Origin: an uncultured Lachnospiraceae bacterium
Lineage (GTDB): Bacteria; Bacillota; Clostridia; Lachnospirales; Lachnospiraceae
Direction of reading: 5' to 3'
Assembly (NCBI GenBank): GCA_902789175.1
Contig: CADANF010000004.1
Coordinates: 1 to 64,000, forward strand
DNA length: 64,000 bases
The notes beneath the pieces were generated by a model. The model was not told where the DNA came from, did not search any database, and was given only the letters and a program-made list of their open reading frames with translations. Position numbers and translations under genes: made by a program. Below are positions 15,705 through 25,087 of this stretch, piece after piece. Positions within the stretch are counted from its first letter, which is position 1, and each line of letters begins with the position of its first letter.

Positions 15705-17414
15705 ATGTCTTATAATATAGATCGTGCTGAGTTAATTAATGCAAGTGCAACCTGCACTATCAGTTCAAATAACATAAATGAATATTTAGGAAGAGTAAAA
15801 GATAGTTTTCAATCCCTTATTGATGAAGAAAACTTTGACGGAAAGGGTGCTGAGGCAGTTAAGAATTATCTTAAATATGTACATATATCAGTAATAGATG
15901 CTATTGGTATTGCACTAACAGAGTATTATTCAGTACTTGCTTTATATACAGCAGGTTTTTCTGAGTATGATACAGCGGAGGAGGCCACATTTAATGAGGA
16001 TTATTTCAATGAAATAGCAGAGAAAATTAATATATTTTTGAGTGATTTTAATGAGTTTCATTTTAATGCAGATAAGACTGAAGGAGATGTTTATGATCTT
16101 ATAGGAGATCAGAAAATACTTCCATTATGGACATATACTCAGGAATTTGAAGAGGCTAGAGAAAGAATTCTAAAATTACGAGATGATATTGGTACATATG
16201 ATGCGGATTTTGATAATGCTCAAATAAAAAATATTAAAGATTTAATAAATAAGTCTAACAACCTTATTGATAAAATAGATGAAAAGGGAATTTTTACTGC
16301 AAAACAGCTTAGTCTAACAAATTATATAGACTCAGATTCCTATAAGGATTTATATACAAGTATATACGAAGCTTCTGATTTTATTACATCAAATCAGGAT
16401 GAAATTAATGAAAGTATAGAATTTACTTTTGATTATGTAAAAAGAAAGCAAAAGGAAAGAGAAAAAGAACTTCGCATAAAAATGATTGAGCAGGGAGTTG
16501 TACTAGTAGGCACTGCTGCAATAGGAATCTATTCTGTAGTTACAACATGTGGTTCGAGTGCTCCTGTGGTTATTAAATTAATAGGGGATGCATGTGCATG
16601 CTATAAAACAGTGGAGTCTGCAACTATTCTAGTTGAAGGGGGAGAATATATTTATTGTGGCATAGTTGGAGATTTTGAAACTCAGCCAGGAAATTTTATA
16701 AGAGATGATTTTTTTAATGGTAATACAGATGCGTATATGACAGTTTCTTTGCTTGCGAGTGGAGGACTAATTTTTACAGATTCAGTTGATAAAATATATA
16801 TGGCTGGGGTTGATAAAACAGCAAAAAAAGCTGCAAAAGGTTTAATAGCAACAGAAGGTTCAGTAGAAGCAATGAATCAAATTGAAACTGCAGTGGGAGA
16901 AACTGGGAAAGTATGGCTTGGACTAGGAGTAGATTATACAGGTGATAAAATTGCTGAAGCATGTAGTGATGACATAATGGTACAGTTCTTTCTTTCAACT
17001 GGGTTAAAGCATGGGATTAACAAGGGGGTAGAGAATGTAACATATTCTATTGGAGAATCAGTATCTAATAATTATTATGATAAATATAACAATACTAACT
17101 CAGAAGTTTATATTATGAGTTATGATGGTTTTTACAATGAAAAGAGCTATGAATTTGAAGATATAAATGAAAAGACTTTAGAACAACAATATGAGTTAGA
17201 TTCAGATTTATTTGAGGATTATAAACAATCGATTTTAGAGAATAATATAAATGAATATGGAATAAATGATTATTTAAAAGAATATGGCTATATTCCAGAA
17301 AACGATATTAAAACAGAATCAGAAATATCATATTCATATTATGAAAATATTGAATATGGGAAGAGTCAGTTTGATAGCGAAAGTATTTTTGATAAATATT
17401 ATTTTGAAAAATAA
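15705..17414 (+). CDS. LXG-type type VII secretion effector, unknown C-terminus
   Basis: Protein of 569 residues from the ATG after AAAGGTGATAGAG. Residues 1-~240 are a long helical LXG-like targeting domain; the NFDGKGAEAVKNYLKYVH segment (43-60) fits the family's L/F-x-G turn. Residues ~260-310 hold a hydrophobic stretch (MIEQGVVLVGTAAIGIYSVV and following), and ~345-375 is another Gly/Ala-rich segment. The last ~115 residues are acidic and rich in Tyr, Asn and Glu, with no nuclease, ADP-ribosyl or NADase motif that I recognise. It is probably exported and toxic to competitors, perhaps at the membrane because of the hydrophobic middle. The two following membrane proteins are the immunity candidates. 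Confidence 0.68.
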   Translation: MSYNIDRAELINASATCTISSNNINEYLGRVKDSFQSLIDEENFDGKGAEAVKNYLKYVHISVIDAIGIALTEYYSVLALYTAGFSEYDTAEEATFNEDYFNEIAEKINIFLSDFNEFHFNADKTEGDVYDLIGDQKILPLWTYTQEFEEARERILKLRDDIGTYDADFDNAQIKNIKDLINKSNNLIDKIDEKGIFTAKQLSLTNYIDSDSYKDLYTSIYEASDFITSNQDEINESIEFTFDYVKRKQKEREKELRIKMIEQGVVLVGTAAIGIYSVVTTCGSSAPVVIKLIGDACACYKTVESATILVEGGEYIYCGIVGDFETQPGNFIRDDFFNGNTDAYMTVSLLASGGLIFTDSVDKIYMAGVDKTAKKAAKGLIATEGSVEAMNQIETAVGETGKVWLGLGVDYTGDKIAEACSDDIMVQFFLSTGLKHGINKGVENVTYSIGESVSNNYYDKYNNTNSEVYIMSYDGFYNEKSYEFEDINEKTLEQQYELDSDLFEDYKQSILENNINEYGINDYLKEYGYIPENDIKTESEISYSYYENIEYGKSQFDSESIFDKYYFEK

Positions 17415-17447
17415 AAAGATGAATAAGAATTAATGCTAAGGGGCAAA

Positions 17448-18206
17448 ATGAATAAAAAATTTTTTACATATAATTCAAAATGGCATGACAAAAATGTACT
17501 TACGGCCTTTTCAATAAGAGATAATAGTGTATATTATTATAATTTTGACTGGCCTATTTTTAGATATGAATTAGGAATGGAAACAAAATTTATACCAATA
17601 GATAGGGGAGGGCCAGGGCCAGGGAGTGGCCCGGTGTTGTTGGCGCTCGAGTCGGACATAAAAGAAAGAAAAAGAAGAGGAAAATATGTAGAATATTTAA
17701 AAAATACAAGAACTCTAGATATTGTTTTGAAAAATAATCTAGAAAGAAAGGCGGCCCTTGAAATAACACGAATCACAGATATAAGAGAAATTGGTTCATT
17801 AACCATTATAAGAGCCCATATGAGAGCCTATAATGATAAAGAAGATGGGGTGGGAATTTTAAAGTTATATAAGAAAATCAGTGACTACGATGAACTTATA
17901 AAAAAACTTCGTGAGATTATGAGGGTAACAAAAAATAAGTGCGCTGATTGTGGAAGTCTAATGGTTGATGACACTTGTCCAAAATGTGGCAGTAAAAAGA
18001 TAGCAAAGGAAAAAGTTAAAGGAAAAACAAGTAGATTTGTTATTATGTTAGTAGGATTTATTATAGCTTTGGGAGCAGGAATAACTATGATGATAGCAGA
18101 AGCACATAATGATGTAGATTTATCTAACATGATGGTTTTTCCTATAATGATAGGATTAAGTGCTGGAATTGAAGGAATTAAAGAGTTTTATGCACTATAC
18201 AAATAA
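17448..18206 (+). CDS. membrane zinc-ribbon protein A, candidate immunity
   Basis: Protein of 252 residues from the ATG after AAGGGG. The N-terminal ~150 residues are soluble. A zinc ribbon CADCG...CPKCG (C165, C168, C177, C180) follows. The C-terminus has two membrane helices (about 193-213 and 224-243). Between residues ~52 and 72 an oddly GC-rich patch encodes GGPGPGSGPVLLALESD. The next gene is a clear paralogue by order and motifs (ITRI/ISRI, NKC-x-x-CG, CCPNCG). Tandem membrane paralogues directly behind an LXG effector suggest immunity against a membrane-acting toxin. This is inferred from position only; I recognise no named family. Confidence 0.6.
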   Translation: MNKKFFTYNSKWHDKNVLTAFSIRDNSVYYYNFDWPIFRYELGMETKFIPIDRGGPGPGSGPVLLALESDIKERKRRGKYVEYLKNTRTLDIVLKNNLERKAALEITRITDIREIGSLTIIRAHMRAYNDKEDGVGILKLYKKISDYDELIKKLREIMRVTKNKCADCGSLMVDDTCPKCGSKKIAKEKVKGKTSRFVIMLVGFIIALGAGITMMIAEAHNDVDLSNMMVFPIMIGLSAGIEGIKEFYALYK

Positions 18207-18295
18207 AAAAATTGCTTTTTATACGTTGAATTATATTATTCAAAAGACTATAAAAGTATTTTTTTAAAATTATATATATAAAGAAGGAAGAAAAG

Positions 18296-19159
18296 ATGAT
18301 TTTTGCTTATGATGCAAAACCAACGACAGATAAACATAACCTGGAAGGGTTCACAATATCTAATGAAGGTAAATTATTTTATTATGATTATGATAGTGAT
18401 AAATTTAGAAAATATGCTAAGACAGAATTTAAATTTATAATTGCTAAATCGATTTTGCCATATATTTCACTTGCTTTTTTTACTGCTTGTGCGATTTTAA
18501 GTGTATGGTATAATTCTATTCCTGGGGGGGTTGATACAGAATCAATTGATTTATCAAAAAAAGTTTTCCTTTTAAATGCTTTTTTTGGTCTTATGGGAAT
18601 TATGACTTCGAAAATTTATACGGATAAAAGAAAAAGTGAAATCTATAAATATAGATCAGCTATTGTAATTGATAAAAGACTTGAAGAGCTTGTGCAGAAT
18701 CATAGAGAAAATGAGGCAGGTTTTGAAATAAGTAGAATCCTATATGTTCAAAAAACTGCTGGTCAGTCTCGTATTAGATGTATTTATTATGATGAGGGAG
18801 TAGAAAAGACTGTTAACATTGTAATAAAAAAAGATATACATGGTTATAATGAACTTTTAGATTATTGTAAGAAGTTCTGTGAAAGAACAAAGAATAAATG
18901 TAAGCAATGTGGAACAGTCATGATTGACGGATGTTGTCCTAATTGTGGTAGTATGGATGCCATTGATGAAGGAAAGAATAAGAGAATGGAGAATTTAACA
19001 TTCATTATTCTTGGAAGCATTATGGTTATTGCGGCTATAGCTTCGGGATTCATTATTGAGAAACCAAGTAGATTATTATGTTATATAGTTATTATAGTAG
19101 GTGTTACAGGCGTTTCAATGACGGCTCACGGAGCAGGGGTAAAAAAAGATACTAAGTAA
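18296..19159 (+). CDS. membrane zinc-ribbon protein B, candidate immunity
   Basis: Protein of 287 residues starting after GAAGGAAGAAAAG. Two N-terminal membrane helices (about 47-70 and 89-108) are absent from the paralogue before it. A soluble part with FEISRILYVQ is followed by a zinc ribbon (C202, C205, C214, C217, with an extra C213) and two more helices (about 232-253 and 258-279). The shared soluble domain, ribbon and C-terminal helix pair show common descent with protein A. It closes the LXG cassette; a terminator shared with trpS follows. Role inferred as immunity or as a membrane accessory. Confidence 0.58.
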   Translation: MIFAYDAKPTTDKHNLEGFTISNEGKLFYYDYDSDKFRKYAKTEFKFIIAKSILPYISLAFFTACAILSVWYNSIPGGVDTESIDLSKKVFLLNAFFGLMGIMTSKIYTDKRKSEIYKYRSAIVIDKRLEELVQNHRENEAGFEISRILYVQKTAGQSRIRCIYYDEGVEKTVNIVIKKDIHGYNELLDYCKKFCERTKNKCKQCGTVMIDGCCPNCGSMDAIDEGKNKRMENLTFIILGSIMVIAAIASGFIIEKPSRLLCYIVIIVGVTGVSMTAHGAGVKKDTK

Positions 19160-19162
19160 ATC

Positions 19163-19196
19163 AAAAAGGTGATGGCCTTACGCCATCACCTTTATT

Positions 19197-19198
<2 letters not shown>
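19163..19198. terminator. bidirectional terminator, LXG cassette / trpS
   Basis: AAAGGTGATGGC pairs with GCCATCACCTTT around a 5-nt loop, with A-rich and T-rich sides. It lies between convergent genes. Confidence 0.85.
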
Positions 19199-20309
<1,111 letters not shown>

Positions 20310-20363
20310 TTATATATAAATCCTATCAAATTATCTAAAACCTGTTTAAATGCTCCATTTCAT

Positions 20364-20392
20364 ATAATAAAGTTTTGGCAAACTGATGTCAA
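20364..20392 (-). promoter_or_regulatory. sigma-A promoter for trpS
   Basis: On the minus strand, TTGACA (20392-20387), a 17-bp spacer and TATTAT (20369-20364). The leader to the trpS start is about 60-65 nt, too short for a T-box. Confidence 0.7.
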
Positions 20393-20480
20393 ATAATTGT
20401 AGAAATTTGTCGCCTCAAGTGATAGGATGTTTTTATAACCGGCTTTGCCGGGTATTATGAAACTTGGGAGAATATAGCAG

Positions 20481-21062
20481 ATGAAGCTCTTAGAAGAAAG
20501 AATTAAAAAAGACGGCATTGTTAAGCCGGGGAACATCCTTAAGGTAGACAGTTTCCTTAACCATCAGATGGATGTAAAACTTTTTAGAGAAATGGGAAAG
20601 GAATGGAAGAGACTCTTTAAAGATGAAGGAATCAATAAGATTCTTACTATAGAGGCATCAGGTATTGGTATTGCATGTGTTGTTGCAGAAGAATTTGACG
20701 TGCCAGTAGTCTTTGCAAAGAAGACTCAGAGCCTCAATATAGATGGCGATGTATATACATCAAAAGTTGTATCTTTCACAAAGAAGAAAGAATACGACAT
20801 TATGGTTTCAAAGAAATATTTAAGTCCTGAAGACAGGGTACTTATTATAGATGATTTCCTTGCAAATGGATGCGCCGCGGACGGATTATCTGAGCTTATT
20901 CAGGAATCAGGAGCAACATTAGTAGGAATAGGAATAGCTATTGAAAAGGGATTCCAGACAGGAGGAAAAAATCTCCGCGAAAAGGGAATCCATCTTGAAT
21001 CTCTTGCTATAGTAGAATCAATGGATGATACAACAGGAGAGATCGTATTTAGAGAACAGTAA
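20481..21062 (+). CDS. xpt: xanthine phosphoribosyltransferase
   Basis: Protein of 193 residues, the usual length of Xpt. It converts xanthine and PRPP to XMP for purine salvage. The PRPP-binding loop is [17 protein letters not shown], and the base-binding segment [19 protein letters not shown] is characteristic. Cytoplasmic. A small stem (CCGGC/GCCGG, 20439-20452) precedes the site GGGAGAATATAGCAG. No purine-riboswitch core is seen upstream, although Firmicute xpt genes often carry one. Confidence 0.95.
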   Translation: MKLLEERIKKDGIVKPGNILKVDSFLNHQMDVKLFREMGKEWKRLFKDEGINKILTIEASGIGIACVVAEEFDVPVVFAKKTQSLNIDGDVYTSKVVSFTKKKEYDIMVSKKYLSPEDRVLIIDDFLANGCAADGLSELIQESGATLVGIGIAIEKGFQTGGKNLREKGIHLESLAIVESMDDTTGEIVFREQ

Positions 21063-21074
21063 TGCTTCTATAAT

Positions 21075-21112
21075 AAAAAGCGGCAGATCATTTAGGATCT
21101 TGCCGCTTTTAT
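21075..21112. terminator. bidirectional terminator, xpt / trpF
   Basis: AAAAGCGGCAGATC pairs with GATCTTGCCGCTTTT with one bulged T. It overlaps the last codons of trpF on the other strand, so the trpF end is part of the hairpin. Confidence 0.8.
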
Positions 21113-21691
21113 AAATTCTTCAACTAAAATGATATCTTTTCCGGTTCCGTCGCTGTTTTCAACACCGGAACTTACATCCACAGCATGAGGATTTACAGTC
21201 TGAATAGCTTTTCTTACATTTGAGGAATTAAGACCACCTGATAAAAATAGCTTTTTATTACTATCCTTTATATCAGGTATCATGTTGTAATCGAAAGTCT
21301 TTCCGCTTCCGGGATCCGGAGCATCAAATAATAAACCTATTGTTTTATCATTATTTATATAAAAAGAAAGATCTTCTAAATTTCCTGAGTTAAAAGCGCG
21401 GATGATGGGGATATTTATATCCTTAATTAATGACTTATCAAAGTCCCCATGGATCTGAAGAATATCAAAACGGGCATATTCTATCTTTTTTATCTGTTCC
21501 AAGGTAGGAGAAACAGTAACTGCAACCTTTTTAACAGCCGGTACAGCTTTTATGATAGTTGCGGCGGCATCTATAGAGATATTACGCTTACTCTTGGGAA
21601 AGAAGAGCACAAATCCCAAATAGTCAGGGTTTAAATCGCTGATTTTTTTTGCTTCATCAAGGGTTCTTATACCACAGATTTTTACTTCCAT
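21092..21691 (-). CDS. trpF: phosphoribosylanthranilate isomerase
   Basis: Protein of 199 residues with the TIM-barrel pattern of TrpF: VKICGIRTLDEA at the N-terminus (catalytic Cys), LQIHGD in the middle, LLFDAPDPGSGKTFDY with the catalytic Asp, and LSGGLNSSNVRKAI and VDVSSGVE near the end. It carries out the Amadori rearrangement in tryptophan synthesis. It stands alone here, without other trp genes, convergent with xpt. The start follows AAAGGATAC on the minus strand. Confidence 0.93.
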   Translation of the reverse strand: MEVKICGIRTLDEAKKISDLNPDYLGFVLFFPKSKRNISIDAAATIIKAVPAVKKVAVTVSPTLEQIKKIEYARFDILQIHGDFDKSLIKDINIPIIRAFNSGNLEDLSFYINNDKTIGLLFDAPDPGSGKTFDYNMIPDIKDSNKKLFLSGGLNSSNVRKAIQTVNPHAVDVSSGVENSDGTGKDIILVEEFIKAARS

Positions 21692-21851
21692 TTTGTATCC
21701 TTTCTTAATATGATGGGAAAATCAATAAAAAATTCTAAACAATAAGAAGATTTTAAAGCATTTTTTATATAAAATCCATATTGCCTTTTTTAAAACCATA
21801 AATTATAATCACCGTTGTAATAAAATATTTTATTTATTTCAGGAGGACGAA

Positions 21852-23165
21852 ATGAAGAAAGCAAAGAATCTTCTCTGCCTTTTACTTGCAATTTGTCTTA
21901 CATTTTCACTTGTAGCTTGCGGTGGAAATAACAAGACAGATAACGGCGAAAATGGCACATCTACAAATGCAAAGGCTAACAGTCTTAAGATTGGTGTTAT
22001 TCTCGTAGGCGACGAGACTGAAGGTTACACAAAGGCACACATGGATGGAATTAAAGCTGCAGCTGAAAAGCTCGGAATCCCATCATCAAACATCATTTGG
22101 AAATATAAGGTTCCAGAAAGTTCAGAGTGCTCAGATGCAGCTCAGGATCTTGTTGCTCAGGGTTGTAAGATCGTATTATCAAACAGCTATGGTCATCAGA
22201 CATATATGGCTGCTGTAGCTGAAGAGTATCCAGAAGTTACATTTGTTGCTATGACAGGTGATTTCGCAGCAGTAAGCGGTCTTTCAAATTTAAAGAACGC
22301 ATTTACAAACGTTTATGAGTCACGTTATGTATCAGGTGTTGTTGCTGGTCTTAAGTTAAAAGAGTTATCAGAGAACGGAACACTTACTGTAGAAGCTCAT
22401 CCAGAGAACTTTGATAAGGATGGTAATGTAAAGATCGGTTACGTTGGTGCTTATCCTTACGCAGAAGTAGTTTCAGGTTATACAGCTTTCTATCTTGGTA
22501 TAAAGAGTGTATTTCCAACAGTTGTTATGGAAGTTAAGTACACAAATTCATGGTTTGATATCGATAAGGAAGGCGCTGCAGCAGAAGCTCTTATCGCAAA
22601 TGGTTGTGTTGTTATCGGTCAGCATGCTGACTCAACAGGTGCTCCAGCAGCTGTTCAGAAGCTTCAGGATAGCGGTAAGATCTGCTATTCAGTTGGATAT
22701 AATGTAGACATGCTTGAGACAGCTCCTAAGGCTGCTCTTACATCAGCTACAAATAACTGGGAAGTTTATTATGAATATGCATTCAATCAGATGCTTGAAG
22801 GTAAGACTGTTGATACAGACTGGGCTTCAGGTTATGCTGCAAATGCTGTAGGAATCACAGCACTTGGTGAATCTGTTGCAGAAGGCACAGCTGAGAAGGT
22901 TGCTGAAGTTGAAGCAGCATTAAGAGATGGTTCACTTCACGTATTTGATACAACAACATTCACAGTTGAAGGTAAGCCAGTTACAACAGCTTCTATCGAT
23001 CTTTCATTCATGGATTACTCAGGTGATCAGCCAAAGGTTATCTATCAGGGTGAAACAAAGGAAGCTATTGTTGATGGTTATTTCTCAGAGTCAACACTTC
23101 GTTCAGCTCCATATTTCTCACTCCGTATCGACGGAATCACAGAGGATGCTGAAGCTGCTCAGTAA
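21852..23165 (+). CDS. BMP-family nucleoside-binding lipoprotein
   Basis: Protein of 437 residues. A lipoprotein signal (LLCLLLAICLTFSLVACGG, lipobox LVAC) is followed by a short Asn/Gly-rich linker and a periplasmic-binding fold of the BMP/PnrA type (LKIGVILVGDETEGYTKAHMDGI, VTFVAMTGDF, VKIGYVGAYPYAEVVSGY, VVIGQHADSTGAPAAV). It is the surface-exposed receptor for the ABC importer encoded at 23534-27162, probably for purine nucleosides. Codons are strongly biased, so high expression is likely. The start follows CAGGAGGACGAA. A terminator and the repeat element separate it from the ATPase gene, giving a receptor-rich ratio. Confidence 0.9.
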   Translation: MKKAKNLLCLLLAICLTFSLVACGGNNKTDNGENGTSTNAKANSLKIGVILVGDETEGYTKAHMDGIKAAAEKLGIPSSNIIWKYKVPESSECSDAAQDLVAQGCKIVLSNSYGHQTYMAAVAEEYPEVTFVAMTGDFAAVSGLSNLKNAFTNVYESRYVSGVVAGLKLKELSENGTLTVEAHPENFDKDGNVKIGYVGAYPYAEVVSGYTAFYLGIKSVFPTVVMEVKYTNSWFDIDKEGAAAEALIANGCVVIGQHADSTGAPAAVQKLQDSGKICYSVGYNVDMLETAPKAALTSATNNWEVYYEYAFNQMLEGKTVDTDWASGYAANAVGITALGESVAEGTAEKVAEVEAALRDGSLHVFDTTTFTVEGKPVTTASIDLSFMDYSGDQPKVIYQGETKEAIVDGYFSESTLRSAPYFSLRIDGITEDAEAAQ

Positions 23166-23192
23166 TTTATAAATAATTATGTTTTATATAGG

Positions 23193-23236
23193 GGGCTGTG
23201 AAAAAATGAGATTCATTTTTTCACAGCTCTTTTTTG
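23193..23236 (+). terminator. intrinsic terminator after BMP gene
   Basis: AGAGCTGTGAAAAAATG-type stem: GGGCTGTGAAAAAATG pairs with CATTTTTTCACAGCTCT, followed by a T-run. It probably reduces transcription into the ATPase and permease genes. Confidence 0.85.
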
Positions 23237-23292
23237 TTTCTATTTCACACTTCTTTCCTTGAGTTAAGGAGGGATAACTGATACAATAAAAT

Positions 23293-23459
23293 ACTAGTAT
23301 AACGTCACTTAAATAACTGGACCGAATGCTTGCCTGCTTACCTCGATAGCACGCCTCAAAAATCCTCAGCGTAGCCCGCTACGCCTACGTTTTTTGAGAC
23401 GCACTCTCGAGCAAGCATTCAGCACATTAGTCCAGTTATTTTGCGAACGTTATACTAGT
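23293..23459 (+). mobile_element. MITE-like palindromic element, copy 2 (full)
   Basis: A 167-bp element bounded by ACTAGTATAACGT and ACGTTATACTAGT. The centre is a long imperfect palindrome: CTCGATAGCACGCCTCAAAAA on the left pairs with TTTTTTGAGACGCACTCTCGAG on the right, with GCGTAG-CCC-CTACGC at the tip. It is the undeleted form of the element at 1728-1866 in the same orientation. Flanks are AT on both sides, consistent with a 2-bp target duplication. It encodes no protein. It sits between the terminator of the BMP gene and the ABC ATPase gene. Confidence 0.8.
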
Positions 23460-23462
23460 ATC

Positions 23463-23492
23463 GCATCAGTTCTCTTGTTTTGAGATTGATGC
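23463..23492 (+). promoter_or_regulatory. leader hairpin before ABC ATPase
   Basis: GCATCA (23463-23468) pairs with TGATGC (23487-23492), and inside it TCTC pairs with GAGA. This stem-loop lies 41 bp before the start codon, directly beside the repeat element. No promoter is clear in the rest of the gap. Confidence 0.4.
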
Positions 23493-23533
23493 ACTAGGAA
23501 AATTAATTAACAAAACAGGTAGGTAATAATTCT

Positions 23534-25087
23534 ATGGATAGTGCCATTAGATTTGAAAAAGTCACAAAGACTTTCGGAAGCGTGGCTGCCAATAAGGATA
23601 TTTCTTTCGATGTTAAGAAAGGCGAGATCCTTGCATTACTTGGTGAAAATGGCAGTGGTAAGACCACTCTTATGAACATGCTCTCCGGTATCTATTTCCC
23701 TGATTCGGGAAGCATCTATGTTGATGGTGAGAAGGCAGATATCAAATCACCAAAAGACGCTTTTAAATATCATATAGGAATGATACATCAGCATTTCAAA
23801 CTGGTTGATGTATTCACAGCAGCGGAAAATATCGCTCTCGGACTTGAGGAAAAAGGCAGATTCAATATTAAGAATATAAAGAAAAAAGCTAAAGAAATCT
23901 GTAACAGATACAATTTTGAATTGGATCTGGACCAGAAAGTCTATAACATGAGCGTATCTCAGAAGCAGACCTTAGAGATCATCAAGGTCCTCTACAGAGG
24001 AGCAGAGGTGCTTATTCTTGACGAGCCTACAGCAGTTCTTACACCACAGGAAACAGAAAAGTTATTTGATGTTATCCGTAATATGAAGGAAGACGGAAAG
24101 GCTATCGTTATAATCACTCATAAACTTAATGAAGTACTTGAAATATCTGACAGAGTAGCAATCCTTCGTAAGGGTGAATATGCCGGAGATATTGAAACAA
24201 GTGTTGCTACAGAAGAAAAATTAACAGAATTAATGGTTGGTAAGAAGGTAACTCTTAATATCGACAGAGACGAGCCGGAGAATACTGTTAAGAGACTTGA
24301 GGTAAGACATCTTACAGTTGAAGGAAATGAAGGTATAGAAGTCCTCCATGACATTTCTTTCGATGTATTAGGTGGTGAGATCCTTGGTATTGCAGGTATC
24401 TCTGGTAATGGTCAGAAAGAGCTTCTTGAATCTATAGCCGGCCTTCAGAAGACAGAAGATAATTCATCTATTAATTTTTATCCTGAAGATGAGACTGATC
24501 CTAAAGAACTTATAGGCCTTTCTCCTAGAGATATAAGAGAAGCAGGTATTCATCTTTCTTTTGTACCTGAAGATCGTATAGGTATGGGACTTGTAGGTTC
24601 TATGGGTATGACAGGTAACATGCTTCTTAAGTCATATGATAAGGGAGCTTCACCTATTATCAATACAAAGCAACCTAGGGAACTTGCAGAAAAGATCAAA
24701 GAAGAACTTGGAGTTGTAACACCGGATATTTCCACTCCTGTATCAAGACTTTCAGGAGGTAATGTTCAGAAGGTTTTAGTAGGTCGTGAAATAGCAGACA
24801 ATCCTATAGTTCTTATGACAGCTTATGCGGTACGTGGTCTGGATATCAATACCTCATATACAATATACAATCTGCTTAATAAACAGAAAAAACAGGGCGT
24901 TGCAGTTATTTACGTTGGTGAAGATCTTGATGTAATGCTTGCCCTTTGTGACAGGATCCTTGTTCTTTGCGATGGTCATAACAACGGTATCCTTGATGCA
25001 AGAAAAACAACTAAGGAAGAGGTTGGTCTTCTTATGACAAATCTTAAGGTAAAATCAAAGGAGGATTCTAAAAATCATGCGAAATAA
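23534..25087 (+). CDS. nucleoside ABC transporter ATPase (two domains)
   Basis: Protein of 517 residues with two ABC domains, like YufO/NupA. Domain 1 has Walker A GENGSGKTT, signature SVSQKQTLEI and Walker B VLILDEPTAVLTPQE. Domain 2 has the family-typical lysine-less loop SGNGQKELLE, signature LSGGNVQKVLVGREI, and in place of the usual PTRGLD the sequence AVRGLD. Domain 1 probably does the hydrolysis. It energises uptake of nucleosides bound by the lipoprotein at 21852. The next gene overlaps it by 11 bp. Confidence 0.9.
   Translation: MDSAIRFEKVTKTFGSVAANKDISFDVKKGEILALLGENGSGKTTLMNMLSGIYFPDSGSIYVDGEKADIKSPKDAFKYHIGMIHQHFKLVDVFTAAENIALGLEEKGRFNIKNIKKKAKEICNRYNFELDLDQKVYNMSVSQKQTLEIIKVLYRGAEVLILDEPTAVLTPQETEKLFDVIRNMKEDGKAIVIITHKLNEVLEISDRVAILRKGEYAGDIETSVATEEKLTELMVGKKVTLNIDRDEPENTVKRLEVRHLTVEGNEGIEVLHDISFDVLGGEILGIAGISGNGQKELLESIAGLQKTEDNSSINFYPEDETDPKELIGLSPRDIREAGIHLSFVPEDRIGMGLVGSMGMTGNMLLKSYDKGASPIINTKQPRELAEKIKEELGVVTPDISTPVSRLSGGNVQKVLVGREIADNPIVLMTAYAVRGLDINTSYTIYNLLNKQKKQGVAVIYVGEDLDVMLALCDRILVLCDGHNNGILDARKTTKEEVGLLMTNLKVKSKEDSKNHAK

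Noticed and set aside
20330..20480. Purine riboswitch before xpt
   Set aside because: CATATAAT is present, but it belongs to the trpS promoter on the other strand; the TTTCTACC core and closing stems are missing.
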